From assembly GCA_036426205.1 (NCBI GenBank), contig CM071574.1:14048130-14112129 (forward strand): a DNA stretch of 64,000 nucleotides, in the 5' to 3' direction. The translations under genes were made by a program, and so were the position numbers. The DNA is from Ascaphus truei. Its lineage: Eukaryota > Chordata > Amphibia > Anura > Ascaphidae. Below the pieces are notes generated by a model, which did not search any database, was not told the origin of the DNA, and worked only from the letters and a program-made list of their open reading frames with translations. Positions 10,976 through 21,780 of the stretch are shown one piece after another; position 1 is the first letter of the stretch; each line of letters begins with the position of its first letter.

Positions 10976-11860
10976 CTCTACAAGGACTACATGCAGTCTC
11001 AGGTTCCAATGCATTATTGAGTTCTGTTACTGCTTTGAAAGTGCATTGACTAGCCATACAGGGTATGCAAATGTTAGCATAATGCAACTTGATATTATGT
11101 AGGGAAAATGGCAGGCCAAGTAGGCCAAGAGGTTCTTATCTCACATCAATTTCAGTTTAATTACAAAAAAAAAGCTATTTTGCAGTGAAGCTAGCCATCC
11201 TGTCATGAGACAGTATGCTATTTATGGAGTGAAAGCAAGCTTCATTTTAGATCAGGCATGTGGGCTCTACTTAGAACAGTAGATTCATTTCAGTGAGTTA
11301 TAGTTGCAATTATAGATTTATACGCAGCATGCTTTAACAGAGCCTGTATTTGTTCTCCTCACAGAGCCTAAGGTTATGCTGGGATAAGAATGACTTATGG
11401 CACATATCTGATTAAATTATTAGATAGGTGATGCATGAGTGATGTGGGGTTTACCTGCCCCTTGATGCCTGCTTACATAAGGTAGTTTTTCCTATTTTAA
11501 TTATTTAATACGCTTTTACAATGTAAAAAAAAATGGGCTAAAAAGAACAATTTTAAAAAAAATAAAGCATTTTTTAGAGTGTAGCTATATTTTCTTCACT
11601 AGTTGTTAAATTATGTGCAAAGATTATTGATTGAAGCCTGAGAAAACATATCGAATAACAGAAATGAGCCTGGAACATAATGCCACTGTGGTAGAAAGGT
11701 ACTGGAAAGTCTACAGTCACAAGTTGTTACATTTCAAAAGTAGACAGCCTGAAGAGAAGATGGTCAGGCACATACAAGTCACAATCGAATTTGAGAGGTT
11801 GAGGATGATATCAATAATATGTTTTTCTTTTATGTGTCTTTGCCAATGTATGCAGCACTG
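10976..11860. other. Anonymous DNA
   Basis: No recognisable gene or mobile-element structure. Short overlapping frames near 11631-11905 have no motif and are taken as chance. Confidence 0.45.
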
Positions 11861-11960
11861 TACATAGACATTTCCAGGGACAAGATCCGTCCCTGTACAG
11901 CTCACAATCTAATTCATGGTGATTGAGGCACAGTGAGAGCTGACAGAGCGGACATTGGGC
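11860..11960. repeat. Diverged SINE-like fragment
   Basis: The run ccctgtacagctcacaatct followed by gattgaggcacagtgag parallels the repeat at 5760-5830 (gtggagcttacaatct, gcctgaggcacaggga). It is only a partial match and has no promoter box. Confidence 0.35.
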
Positions 11961-12139
11961 TCAAGGCTCATAAATAGGGATATATTCCTCGTTGTGCAAT
12001 ATCACATACTAAAGAACGTCTACAAAAACTGCTTGGAGGCATTTCAAAGATCTGTGATATGTTGAGGAATTTCGAGAGCTCAAAGGGTGGGGTAGCATGA
12101 CTTAGGTCTGAAGTGGGCTCTACCAGGAAAATGTGAAGT

Positions 12140-12515
12140 GCTTATTTATTTATTTATCAAGTGTTTTACCAGGAGGTAATACAATGAGAGTTACCTCTCG
12201 TTTTCAAGTATATCCTGGGCATAGAGTTATGATGACAAATAATACAAAGTTACAAATACAGTTACATACGTGAACAGGGTATACATTAAATACAAGACAT
12301 TGCATGCACAGTTAGAGATAATATATATTATAGGCGTAGGTAAAAGTTACAGACCAGATTAAAATGTGAGACAGCATTAGTTTTGAAAGAACTTAGACTG
12401 TGTTGGCTTTGAGAGTCTCTGATAGATTGTTCCAGTTTTGGGGTGCACAGTAAGAGAAGAAGGAGCAGCCAGATACTTTGCTGAACCTTGGGACTATTGG
12501 TTGGTAGGAAGAGTG
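12140..12515 (-). mobile_element. CR1/L2-group LINE 3' end
   Basis: A minus-strand copy of the tail seen at 23930-24345 and 41340-41735. It includes the coding end (KVQQSIW..., PKLEQSIRDS; compare KAQQSIR and PKLEQPTRDA at 41370-41460), the non-coding block with tcctgggcatagagttatg, and the terminal attttataaataaataa type tail, here tttatttatttatcaag at 12143. The match ends near 12515, so the copy is 5'-truncated. Confidence 0.8.
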
Positions 12516-13850
12516 TGGGGATGGGCAAGGGTATTTAAGGTGGTGTGTGTTGCAGCCCTGCCATATTTTCCTCCTAAGCCCCAGGTGGCAAAGTTCTGGC
12601 CTGGGAATTCCTCGGCTTGATTGGTGGTTTAGTTATGGCAGACACTTGCAAAGGCAGGAGAGCGTGGTCTGTGGACAGCAAGGGCAGTGTGATAGGAAGC
12701 CTGCTTGATGAAGGGGAGGAAGGATCAAGCTCGCTTTCAGTGCTGAGGCCGGAGTGACAGTTGGCAAGAATCCTGGACCTGGAGGAGATGGTCGATTGAA
12801 ATGTTGGCAGCAAGGATATCTAGCGGAGTAAAGGTGGAGATGAAAGCAGGGTAGGTGGAGAAGAAAGCAGCGTAGGTCGAAGGAGAAGAGATACATGCAC
12901 AGGCAGCAGCACAACACAGTCTAAGGATATCAGTGTCAGCGCAGGCCTACCACAGTCTTCACAGTGAGAGTGAACTTTCTAGCATGCAGCCTCATGATCA
13001 CTCCTGCTCATTGTGCGCGCACCCTCCAGAGTGGTTGAACACGCATGGGTGAAGAGGCCTAAGATTGTCAGTCTGTGCAGCAAGAGCCAGGAGAATTGCT
13101 TGGAGGAGAACCAAGTCATCCGCAGTGCTGCTAAGAAAGACTGGGGTAGGAACCTCTGCTGGAGGGACTGAGGGACTGTTAGAGCTTGGATCAACTGGGT
13201 GAATTTGTATTTTATTTAAGCAGGCTGCTAGGGGCTCTCTGAGAGGTTTGGCTGAGAATGGGTGCTCTTTTATGGGAGTGAATGTAGTGGGACAGAATAG
13301 TACAAAGGGGTGTATTCCTTGATCCCTCAGATGGGATGAAGGTCCCAGACATGCTGTGGCTTTGCAGAATTTACTTGGAGTCAAGCACGATTGGTAACAG
13401 AGGATGGCATATGGCCCTGAAGTGGTTAGTAGTAGTGGTGTTCAGCATGGATGATGGGGTTTTGATGTTTAAGGATTTTTTTGTTAACTGGGATTAAATC
13501 TAGTGGGGTTTCCGCAGGGTTTAATGGATTAGTGATGGGTGTGGGTTCCTCTGGTGTGAGTATAAAGTGATGGCTGGGTCAGTGGCTTTGGTGAGTCTAA
13601 TAAGATCAGTGGTTCGGGTTTCCCCAGGTCAGATGGATTCTTCAGGGCTATCAGAGTTCCCAATTTCTGTGCACAGGTGAACCTAGCCACAACAGCAACG
13701 AGGGGCTCAGGAAAGGATGGTGACAGTGGAACTGCGGTGTCTCCTCTTGAGGGTAAGAAGGACGAGGATGCAGATAGCAGGTGGTAGATTTAGGGATACT
13801 TACCTCTATGTTGCTAACCCATTGGCATCTTGCCACAATGATTGGCTTCA
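12515..13850. other. Unclassified G-rich (plus strand) segment
   Basis: The plus strand is purine-rich. Long overlapping minus-strand frames (for example 12998-13384, 128 codons) are serine/proline/leucine-rich with no domain that I recognise. The segment could be the 5' or ORF1 region of a retroelement, because it adjoins a LINE tail on the same strand, but no motif proves it. Confidence 0.3.
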
Positions 13851-15402
13851 GGTCCTTGCTATTCTGACTAGCGTTACTGGGGAGATGTCACATACAGCAA
13901 CAGTATATCTAGGAGACCTCCAGCCCCCTGCACCATCTTTGCATTTTAATATTCGTCCGCAAATCGAATTTTCCTTTATTCATCAATCTCTACTTACAAA
14001 CAATCCAGAGCTACAATCAATTATTTCCTTACTGGTTTTGCAAATCATGGATAATCAGCCATATTTACTAAGCGGCACCTCACATCCCATTCACTTGAAT
14101 GGGCTATAAGATCTTATAGCTTAGCCTCACTTAGTACATTTGGGCCAATGTATTTAAATAGGTCAAGTCAACCGTTGAATAAGTTTCACTTTGGACAATT
14201 AAAAAAACATTTTTCCTCATTGGTCAGGTAATGAAGAATGACATATTTTTTTAACAGAGATGTTTCCTTATAAAACAGTACTGTATGTGATGACATTGTT
14301 TAATAGGTGGCATGAATTTCACTCACTGCTAGAGATTATTGCCTACGTTTGAATCGACAGCAAAAAAAATTTGCAAGTGCATCTGCATTCGAAAAAAAAC
14401 GCCTCTTAAAAAAAGATTATTTGTTTGCTTATAAAATATTTGCGAAGATCTACAAAACTTTGACAAAATCTTTGAAGTTTGAACTATGACATGTTTGCAT
14501 GTCACTAATTACTGCCTATTTATCTTTGATTTGCAAAAATACCAGATAGCCATATAGCAAATTCCTATAATTGTTTTTGTATCTACTTTTGAATGAAGTA
14601 CTCTGATAAATATTAGCAGTGTTATTGTGTATGAAGAGGATGCCTAAGTAGCACTCAATTAATATTGCATTTTCTCCTGAATATTGATTCTATTCATCCA
14701 AACTGTATTTCATCTAGTTTTTATTGTAACATTAATGTTAAGATGCCCCCCATTATTATATAAAGCAATGAGTTTCATACGGGGAAGTTGAATTCAACAG
14801 AGGATTCCAAAGTAGCATCTTTCAAAATACAATATGTCTTTGCCAAATTTTCAAGAAGCAGTAAAGCAAGTTCCAAAACTACCAGCTTTCGTGCATTAAC
14901 AATGCATTTAAATTAAAGTTGTGCTAGATTCTATTTATGATTAAGTATTATATTGCATTGCTGTGCAATACACATGACTAATAATACCATAAGATGAATG
15001 ATTTTCTAATTATTTTCAGTCTTCATTGGTTCAAAAGCAATTCAAATTTTAGAAGACAAACTAAAACCAGATTCATGTATCATGATTTTAGTGCTGGATA
15101 GCAGTACGTGAAAATAACAAATAAATCCGTATGACTGTCTAGCTCGGACTTCTTGAGAGATTGGGGTGTTACCACATTCATACTCTTGTTCCAGTAAGAT
15201 CATCTGCTCCTAAATTTCTGACCCACCCTAATAGTTGAGAAATAATAGTTTTTGAAATAGCACCTGACAGTTTACCCTTAACTCCTGGGACATTTGCTGA
15301 TTCATTGACCACATTGTGGGGAGAAAGATGAATCTTTTGGTTTTGAATCTACATCGCTGAATTAGTGTAAGACAGACGTGTATAGAAGTAAGTTTTTGTA
15401 TA

Positions 15403-15405
<3 letters not shown>
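13850..15405. other. Anonymous DNA
   Basis: AT-rich sequence without identifiable genes. A short palindromic motif around 14083-14130 (cccattcacttgaatggg, then taagatcttata) resembles a MITE centre, but no ends are clear. Confidence 0.4.

Positions 15406-15406
<1 letters not shown>

Positions 15407-15461
<55 letters not shown>
15407..15461. repeat. AT dinucleotide microsatellite
   Basis: More than 25 AT units, interrupted once near the start. The AT-rich frames that run through it on the minus strand are artefacts of the repeat. Confidence 0.95.
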
Positions 15462-15463
<2 letters not shown>

Positions 15464-15962
15464 AAAATGAATAGACAATAACATTCTGTGGCTAACGAAA
15501 TGCTTTTATTTGTGGGAGCTTTCGAGATACACTGATCTCTTCTTCTGACAATGTTATAATGAATGAAACCAAAAAAAAGTTTTTTTACTTTAAAACAGTG
15601 CATACTGCAATGTGATCTGTGATTGAAGTCTATCCCTCCCCCCTGTGCAGTATATATATATTTTTTTTTTTAAAGTTATGGTGGGTGAAAAAGGCGACAG
15701 AAAACCTCCACCATTAGCATAAAGCCAATAAAGAATATCACTTGTGAGCACATTCACATGTCTTAGGCCTCGGTCCCGCTGCGCTCGTTGGCGCGGGCGG
15801 CGGGTCGCGAGTTCCCCACCAGCAGGGGAATCCTCGCGAGCCGGTCCCGGTCCCCACTGGCTGCACAGCTGATTTCACGCTGTAGCGTGTCAGCCGCTGG
15901 AGACACCAGAGAATGGTGTTTTCTAGCTTTGACGCGTGACGTGTGTGGCTGTGAGCCAATGG

Positions 15963-16022
15963 GGAGGGGAGGCTTCGGGAGGAGGAGAGGCTTCGGGAGG
16001 AGGAGAGGCTTCGGGGAGCGGG
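15963..16022. repeat. 18-bp tandem repeat, about 3 units
   Basis: The unit is ggcttcgggaggaggaga, inside the Harbinger-like element. Confidence 0.85.
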
Positions 16023-16054
16023 GAGGAGTGTGGAGGGACAGCAGGTGAGTGCCT

Positions 16055-16133
16055 TTCTCTGTGTGTGTGTCTGAGTGCGTGCATGCCTATCTGTGTGTGT
16101 ATGTGTGTGCCCGAGTGCGTGAGTGCCTGCCTC

Positions 16134-16171
<38 letters not shown>

Positions 16172-16290
16172 AGTGCCTGCCTGTGTGTGCGCGCGTGTGT
16201 GTGTATGAGTGCGTGAGTGCCTGCCTGTGTGTGCGCGTGTGCGTGTGTGTGTGTGTGTGTGTATGAATGAGTGCCTGCGTGTGTGTGTTT
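16055..16290. repeat. TG-rich microsatellite tract
   Basis: Alternating TG runs broken by gagtgcctgcctg-type spacers. A compound satellite of higher order, with the motif gtatgagtgcctgcctg repeated about four times. Confidence 0.9.
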
Positions 16291-16391
16291 AAACTTTTTA
16301 CTTTCCAGCTCCAGCCCGAGTCCGTGGAGGGAGGGGGGGGGAGAGTAGCGGGTCCCTCCGCTCAAGCCACGCCCCCCCTCCCTGTCAAACC

Positions 16392-16497
16392 GCCCACCTC
16401 CCGATCAAACCTCCCACCTCCCGCCCACCTCCCGATCAAACCTCCCACCTCCCGCCCACCTCCCGATCAAACCTCCCACCTCCCGCCCACCTCCCGC
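16392..16497. repeat. 31-bp tandem repeat, about 3.4 units
   Basis: The unit begins gcccacctcccgatcaaac and continues with ctcccacctccc. Unit boundaries are near-exact. It lies in the right part of the Harbinger-like element. Confidence 0.9.
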
Positions 16498-17347
16498 TCC
16501 GGCTCCCGCTCCCTACAGACCGCAGATCGCGGTCTGTGTATCTCAGCGCATCGCCTGTCAGCAGCGCAGGTGCGCTGACTCTGGGAGCGGGGCCTTAGCC
16601 TAAGACAGGTCTGCAACCCTGCCTTTCAACCATTATCACCTTGCATACAGTGCTCCCACTGCAGCAAGGGATTCTGGGAAATGACATGCAAATGACATGT
16701 CACCTTTTGCCTGGAATATCCATTCACATGGAGCTCATTTGCATGTGATATTCTTTATTGGCTATATATATATATAAAACACAAAAAGACTGCGCCTAAT
16801 GATGTGAACCGATCCCCAGTATAAAGGTGTAACAGTGTAATAACTATATAAACCAATAGATATGGGATATAGTAAATATCAATCAGATAAAGTAACACAA
16901 AAGATCCAAATAAAAATAAAAATAGTAAATCATAAAATTAAATAAGTGTATTAAAAGTATGTCTAAATATTGCTGGTAAGATAAACTAGTATGAGTAGCA
17001 TACACCACCAATGATTGAAATAAGGGAATAATAAAAACAAAACAAAACAGAATAATAAATAAAAAATGAAGAATCACAATTGTATAAATAAATGAAAAAG
17101 AGTCCAATGTGGTATGGATCAGTGATAGATTCTTGCTGCAAACAGGAACATGCTGCCTTCCACGGGGAACCAACGAATTCCAGGCTAATCTGTACAAAAA
17201 CACAAAAAAGAAGGCGCCCGATCAAACAACAATAAAAAACAAGCGTTTTATGAGATATACTCATGCACCGGACGAGGAAACAGCTACTCAGCTCACTCCA
17301 TGTCTTCACCGCATGGATCTGCAGGGCTCCACTGGGTCTCCGTCCAG

Positions 17348-17660
17348 CAGGAACTCAGGGAGCGACACTGTGGTTCAAACAGTCCTCCGGAAACAAGACT
17401 GGTGTAAACAAGTTCCGAGCACAAGTACTTGGGCTCCATCCCCTGATGAAATCACGTAATGTGAAGAAACGCGTAGGGTGTATGTTGCGTTGCTTAAGCG
17501 GGTATTTACCTGGGTACTTACCTTTACACCTTGGACTCACTATACAGAGGAGGCTACTATTTTCAGCTCAAGACGGTACACACGTGTGCTCGGAAGTTGT
17601 TTACACCAGTCTTGTTTCCGGAGGACTGTTTGAACCACAGTGTCGCTCCCTGAGTTCCTG
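17348..17660. repeat. 76-bp inverted repeat with 161-bp spacer
   Basis: Arms 17348-17423 and 17585-17660 are reverse complements with a single mismatch. The spacer contains the hammerhead-like core, and the right arm runs into the second core. Transcribed either way, the segment would fold into one long hairpin presenting the ribozyme-like loop. Confidence 0.9.
17443..17478 (+). ncRNA. Hammerhead ribozyme-like motif with canonical core
   Basis: The core CTGATGA (17443-17449) is canonical. A 4-bp stem II (TCAC with GTGA around GTAAT) follows, then GAAA at 17466-17469, the palindrome ACGCGT and TA, then GGG that can pair with the CCC just upstream of the core. Stem II joins the core through extra unpaired A residues, which may weaken activity. 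Palindromic stem III sequences of this kind are known in Penelope-associated hammerheads that work as dimers. Confidence 0.6.
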
Positions 17661-17678
17661 ACGAAACGCGTAGGGCGT
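17651..17678 (+). ncRNA. Shortened hammerhead-like core
   Basis: The sequence ends gacgaaacgcgtaggg as in the 17443 motif, but CTGATGA is reduced to CTGA followed by GTTCCTGAC, so the core is incomplete. It overlaps the right arm of the inverted repeat. Confidence 0.4.
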
Positions 17679-18424
17679 GGCTAAGACAGAGGAGTCATTT
17701 TCCCACGGAGACCATTACTGCGGGTTGAGAACTATTGCAGGCTGTGAGAGGCAAAGCAGAAGTTTGGATCCCTCTTTCCCCCGGTGGTGCAGCGACCAGA
17801 AGCAGGCAGCTGAAGGTACTGGTTCCCGGAGGGATTTCCTGTGCGGGGCACGCGACGGGTGGTCGTCACTTCCGGTTGCAGGAGACCACGCGGAGAGCAC
17901 ACAGGAGAAGGATACCATTGCTGAGTCGGACGGCAGTATTGGCTTAGGAGAGCCTATCTCATACCTGCTTATATACCATGTACACTTGTGAGTGGGCATT
18001 TGACTGTTTTTATTGTTCTATAAACCAAATTGTTATACTTTAATGCACTAGATGTGCGCCTGTTTTTTTCTTTTCTTTTTCATAAGTATCAACAGGGAGT
18101 AGTGATCCCTTTTAAACGGGATGCCTATTACCTGGATGCGTTTATTTGGAACAGGACTCTGTGTTATTTAAGGTTTTTTACGGAATTTATCCATTGGTTT
18201 TTATTTACTATATTTTTACACATTTTTTATCAAAATTTTTTTATTATTAAAGTATTAGTACATTGCTTTTTATTTTTAAATGTAATATCTTAAGTTAACA
18301 TAGGTTTTTTAAATTTATATACCCATCTTTGCCACCCCATTGGTTGTATTTCACAGTTAGGTAGACATAATCACAGTTGTTAGGTTACAATAGAGGCGCT
18401 ACTTTGATTTTTTGTTTTGTTTTG

Positions 18425-18459
<35 letters not shown>

Positions 18460-18460
18460 A
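18425..18460. repeat. AT microsatellite
   Basis: AT runs separated by a short ttt interruption, beside family A copy 3. Confidence 0.85.
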
Positions 18461-18477
18461 TATAAATAACTTTATTA

Positions 18478-18660
18478 CTTGTGAGCACATTCACATGTCT
18501 TAGACAGGTCTGCAACCCTGCTTTTCACCACTATCACCTAGCGTACAGTGCTTCCACTGCAGCAAGAGATTCTGGGAAATGACATGCAAATGAGCACACA
18601 ATGCCACTTTCTGTCGTACATCCATTATTACATAGAACCCTTAAGCCAATGATTACTGTT
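18478..18660. repeat. Family A repeat, copy 3
   Basis: Uninterrupted version of the junction seen in copy 2: acttgtgagcacattcac, then tgtcttagacaggtctgc without an insertion, then gattctgggaaatgacatgc. It provides the empty-site reference for the insertion at 15766-16600. Confidence 0.75.
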
Positions 18661-19379
18661 TTAAACATATTTTAAGTATTTTAAACATAGCCTGGGATGA
18701 GATGCAAAGCCAGTAAACAGACAGCATCCGTGAGTGTCCCATCATACCCCCTGACATTGTGAGTGTGGGTTTTTATGTTTTTAAATTCTATTAAAAGTTG
18801 TTTCGTTCTACACCATATCTGTGTCCAATCCCTATTTTCATAGTCGTGGGGGTGCTGCACCGGTTTCACCACCGATACCACCACTGACTGAGAAGCACTC
18901 CGTTAAGCCATTCCACGAGGGGTCCGTGAGAAGAGCCGAGGAGAAAGGGAGCCATCACAGATTCTCTCCACTGCACGTGCAGGCGCTGCCTATGTGAGTA
19001 ATATTCTTCTTATCGTAAGATAGGGATCGATTGTCCAACTACGCTGCGCAATCAGGTGTCCCTTGTCATCTGTTATTTCAGAAGCTGCCAAATATCCCTG
19101 ACAAGAACACTATAAAGTTTGGTTCAAAGTGTGTGTTGTAAATGTCCTCATTCTGCTGAAACGCAAGCCCGAAGACAAGAACGAAAAGCAAAGCTGGGGC
19201 GCTCCCTACCTTATGTGGCGTGTAAAAGTATAACACCTGTGGGCTAGTGTAGAAACCAAAGAAGTAAGTATATACTAGCCCTTGTCGCAGTTCTGCAGCT
19301 TGACCAAAAAGAAGATGAAACCCAGGATCTTCTTATAGCGGCGATGGATACGATGTGGCGGTCAGCGCAAGATGTTGAT

Positions 19380-20130
19380 CTCAGAAAATAAAGAGATAGT
19401 AAAAACACAGACAATTAGTGCATGTATTAAATGGACACAGTATGTCCTCTTGTACAAGAGTGGAAGGGGGGAGGGGGGAGGGAGGTGGGGGTAAGAGATA
19501 TTAACTTGATATATGACAATAAAAAAAGTAGTGAAACAATAATCATATATCTCAGTGACTCACACGGCCTAATGTGAGACCCTTCCCTCAGAGGTGGATG
19601 GTGAAATGGGCAACTGCATATGAATACTCCAGCAGTAGGGGATATAAAAAATGGAACAACAACTCACACGGCCTTGTGTGAGCCCCTTCCCTCAGTGAGT
19701 AAGTGCTGTCAGTCTTTTAGTGATCAGTCACGTCTCCTTCTCAGTATCTCACAATGGAGACAAGGTGTGGATAGCTCCTCTCCCAGGTGCCCATATAACA
19801 AGAAATGGGCAGAGCCTGGATTAGTTACAATAAAAGAATTTATTACAGCAATAAAGATAAAACTTTGGAGCACTCACACACAATGAAACTGCCCAAAGCC
19901 AGCCGCAGGTCTATCCGGTAGACCCTTTCCTTCCCGATGAACTCCCGCGGGCGCGTCCGACAGTGGGATCGGTGTCGGGGGATCTTGCCGGAAGTCCGGC
20001 GGCTGCCTGGGTCCTACACACAACGAGCACTGGCAAGGAACTATGCGTTTCGCAAATGATGCTTCGTCGCCCGCGGGAGTTCAATAGATATGATGACAAA
20101 AATAAAATGTATTCCACTTTTTTCTGAACA
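19380..20130 (-). mobile_element. Penelope-like non-coding module (tentative)
   Basis: The minus strand holds a GAAACGCAT hammerhead-type 3' core at 20041-20051 with a degenerate CGACGA upstream. A 15-bp inverted repeat (gaactcccgcgggcg at 19939 and its complement at 20068) and a pair of similar 35-bp direct repeats at 19558 and 19663 lie inside. No protein is encoded, and the limits are approximate. Confidence 0.4.
20041..20072 (-). ncRNA. Degenerate hammerhead-like motif
   Basis: Minus strand: CGACGA in the position of CTGATGA, a weak stem II (GCA with TGC), then GAAACGCATAG. Probably a relic. Confidence 0.35.
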
Positions 20131-20246
20131 CAGTGTGCATATATATATATTAGAGATGGGCAAAACCAGGTGTTTGATATCAGAACCTAGCAGATGAGAC
20201 GTATGCTTTGACAGTGGTGCAACCCACAGCTGGGTTAGCTCACACT

Positions 20247-20274
20247 GAGTGGCGGATTTGAAAATCCGCCACTC
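20247..20274. repeat. Perfect 13-bp hairpin with 2-nt loop
   Basis: gagtggcggattt (20247-20259), GA, then the exact complement (20262-20274). It lies between a hAT-like end at 20152 and a palindromic GC-rich stretch at 20300-20440. Confidence 0.85.
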
Positions 20275-20304
20275 CTAGACACGTAGATGTTGGGGTCACC
20301 TTCT

Positions 20305-20440
20305 TGCTGCTGCCCCCGCCTTCTTCTGAACTGCAGAGTCAAATGACGCTGGCGACGTCACTTGCACGGCGTCCTGTTGCCATGGTAACGTTGTCATGTC
20401 GTCATTTGACGCAGTGGTTCAGAAGGAGAAGGAGGGTGGC
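20305..20440. mobile_element. Palindromic MITE-like segment
   Basis: ccttcttctgaactgcagag...caaatgacg on the left is mirrored by cgtcatttgacgcagtggtt and cagaaggagaagg on the right, with gttgccatggtaac in the centre. It resembles the inner palindrome of the family C hAT element. No target duplication was found. Confidence 0.45.
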
Positions 20441-20495
20441 AGGCAAGGAGGCAGCTGCAACAGCTAAGTCTCTTCCCATCAGGATCAATAGGCCC

Positions 20496-20560
20496 GAGAG
20501 CATCTCAACCCTAATTTCTCGCTATACATCATCCCGACTCTTGCGTTCTGCTTAAGGACT
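20496..20560 (+). pseudogene. Short L2-like LINE fragment
   Basis: The translation ISTLISRYTSSRLLRSA parallels ISALISRYAPSRL at 25230-25280 of the larger L2-like copy. A sliver of the protein only. Confidence 0.55.
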
Positions 20561-20639
20561 TAGCCAGCACGGCAACTTATTACCTTGGTCATGTTAAATG
20601 TAGGTAGATGCCTAGTAAACATTTTGTCACACCAAGGGA

Positions 20640-21400
20640 GTTCCAGAAGTTTCTCCTCCTTCCGATCATGGGCCTCTGGTGAGGACCCACATCCAGGTGC
20701 TATGGCAGCAACCTGGAAAAAACCCTGCTTTTAATGCAGGAAATTTGGCCTCATCTTTGGACTTGGGGGAGCACCACTCCATGGGTGACCCAGGTGCCTT
20801 TAACAAAGGACATGCCTCTCTTGACAGCAAAACTTGAGGCTCCGTGGAAACCAACACTGGTTCCTCTTTTCATGCAGTGACATCCTTGTCCAGGACATCT
20901 TTAAATTCAGCAAGAAGGGAGGACGACTCCTCAATCAGCTCATCAAGCATCACCTTGGTACTCAGATCAACTGTGATACCCATAGCAGCGGCACCCTCCT
21001 CCGGTACAGGTAGGCAATCCATCTCGGGTAGCGCAAGATCATCCCTCCCTTGGGATAAGACGTCCATCTCAACTGCAGTCTCCAGAGAATCGAGGAGCAA
21101 GTGTCTGGAGCACATTTCCACATATCCGCAGACTGTAAATAGTTGGTCAGACATTCCAGTCATTTAATAGACGGAGTCAGCTCTCCTCCAGGCCTCCCAT
21201 GGTTATTGCAGATGAGCTGCACATACTCCTTCCCTAATAACGACACCACCAGGACCACACCAGCGATCCGGTACAGACGGACTGTTGCTACAGATGGTTC
21301 AGCTGAGTTCACACTGGATATCTTTTGGGTAAGTGTATACATCATTTTCCAAATGTAGTCCTCGGCTCTACAATGCTGTAACACAGGTGACAATGTAGAA
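20640..21400 (-). other. Coding-like but unrecognised segment
   Basis: Minus-strand frames at 20870-21163 (97 codons) and 21160-21393 (77 codons) have protein-like composition. The first is acidic, with a segment SSLLAEFKDVL reminiscent of the linker before some retroelement reverse transcriptases. No catalytic motif is present. This may be a decayed retroelement piece or chance. Confidence 0.25.
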
Positions 21401-21780
21401 ACGTTACTGTGACTAACTGTTCCCTTGCTTGGGTGCGGTTGTATTGCTTCCTGACATTCTCTGCTGGAGGGGAAGACTACATACTGTTCTCAAGCTTTAC
21501 CCCATACAAAATATAGACATGCTGATTCGCTCCCTCTTTTGTATCAGACAAACATTGGAAAGTCTGAGAGGTGTCGCTACAGTTCTGTGCCACTCTTCAC
21601 GGCCTTTGCAATCAGTTGCATACTTGCACACTTGCAACTGTTCCAGCGGGAACTTCAATCCCATCTGATATCAGTGAAAATTCTCTTGGTGGCGGGGAAT
21701 TAGAGCCCACCACAATTTTACCACTCCATAGTCTCCCATATGCGGGAAGCACAAAGTCTTTGTACCTTAAATGTAACTAT

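Larger units (their letters stand above)
15766..16600. mobile_element. Harbinger-like non-autonomous DNA transposon with internal satellites
   Basis: The ends ggcctcggtcccgct and agcggggccttagcc are imperfect inverted repeats. The flanking trinucleotides are TTA (15763-15765) and TAA (16601-16603), compatible with a mutated 3-bp Harbinger duplication. The 835-bp interior holds a purine-rich 18-bp tandem repeat, a long TG tract and a 31-bp tandem repeat. Frames across these tracts are artefacts. No transposase is present. Confidence 0.55.
15724..16762. mobile_element. Family A repeat, copy 2, interrupted by a Harbinger-like element
   Basis: The outer ends are an 18-bp perfect inverted repeat: gccaataaagaatatcac at 15724-15741 and its complement at 16745-16762. 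The family sequence runs to 15765, stops, and resumes at 16601 with acaggtctgcaaccctgcc. This shows that the GC-rich block 15766-16600 is a later insertion. Confidence 0.75.
16785..18420 (+). mobile_element. Non-coding Penelope-like module with two hammerhead-type cores
   Basis: The module lies between AT tracts, in flanking family A repeats. It carries a hammerhead-like core at 17443-17478 between the arms of a 76-bp inverted repeat, and a second, shortened core ending GAAACGCGTAGGG at 17651-17678. The downstream GC-rich then T-rich section (17680-18300) resembles the region beyond the hammerhead of the intact Penelope-like element. No RT or endonuclease coding is visible, so the outer limits are approximate. 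Confidence 0.5.

Noticed and set aside
12998..13384. 128-codon minus frame rich in P, S and L
   Set aside because: Overlaps other long frames on the same strand in a purine-skewed segment. No motif and no evident partner exon, so not called as a gene.
16087..16365. Histidine/threonine-rich and cysteine/valine-rich frames
   Set aside because: Direct translation of the TG/CA microsatellite.
15960..16500. CRISPR-like regular repeats
   Set aside because: Units are directly adjacent with no unique spacers. These are eukaryotic tandem satellites.
19141..19175. Another hammerhead core at ctgctgaaacgcaag
   Set aside because: Only the GAAACGC part fits. There is no stem II and no CTGATGA-like segment at the right distance.
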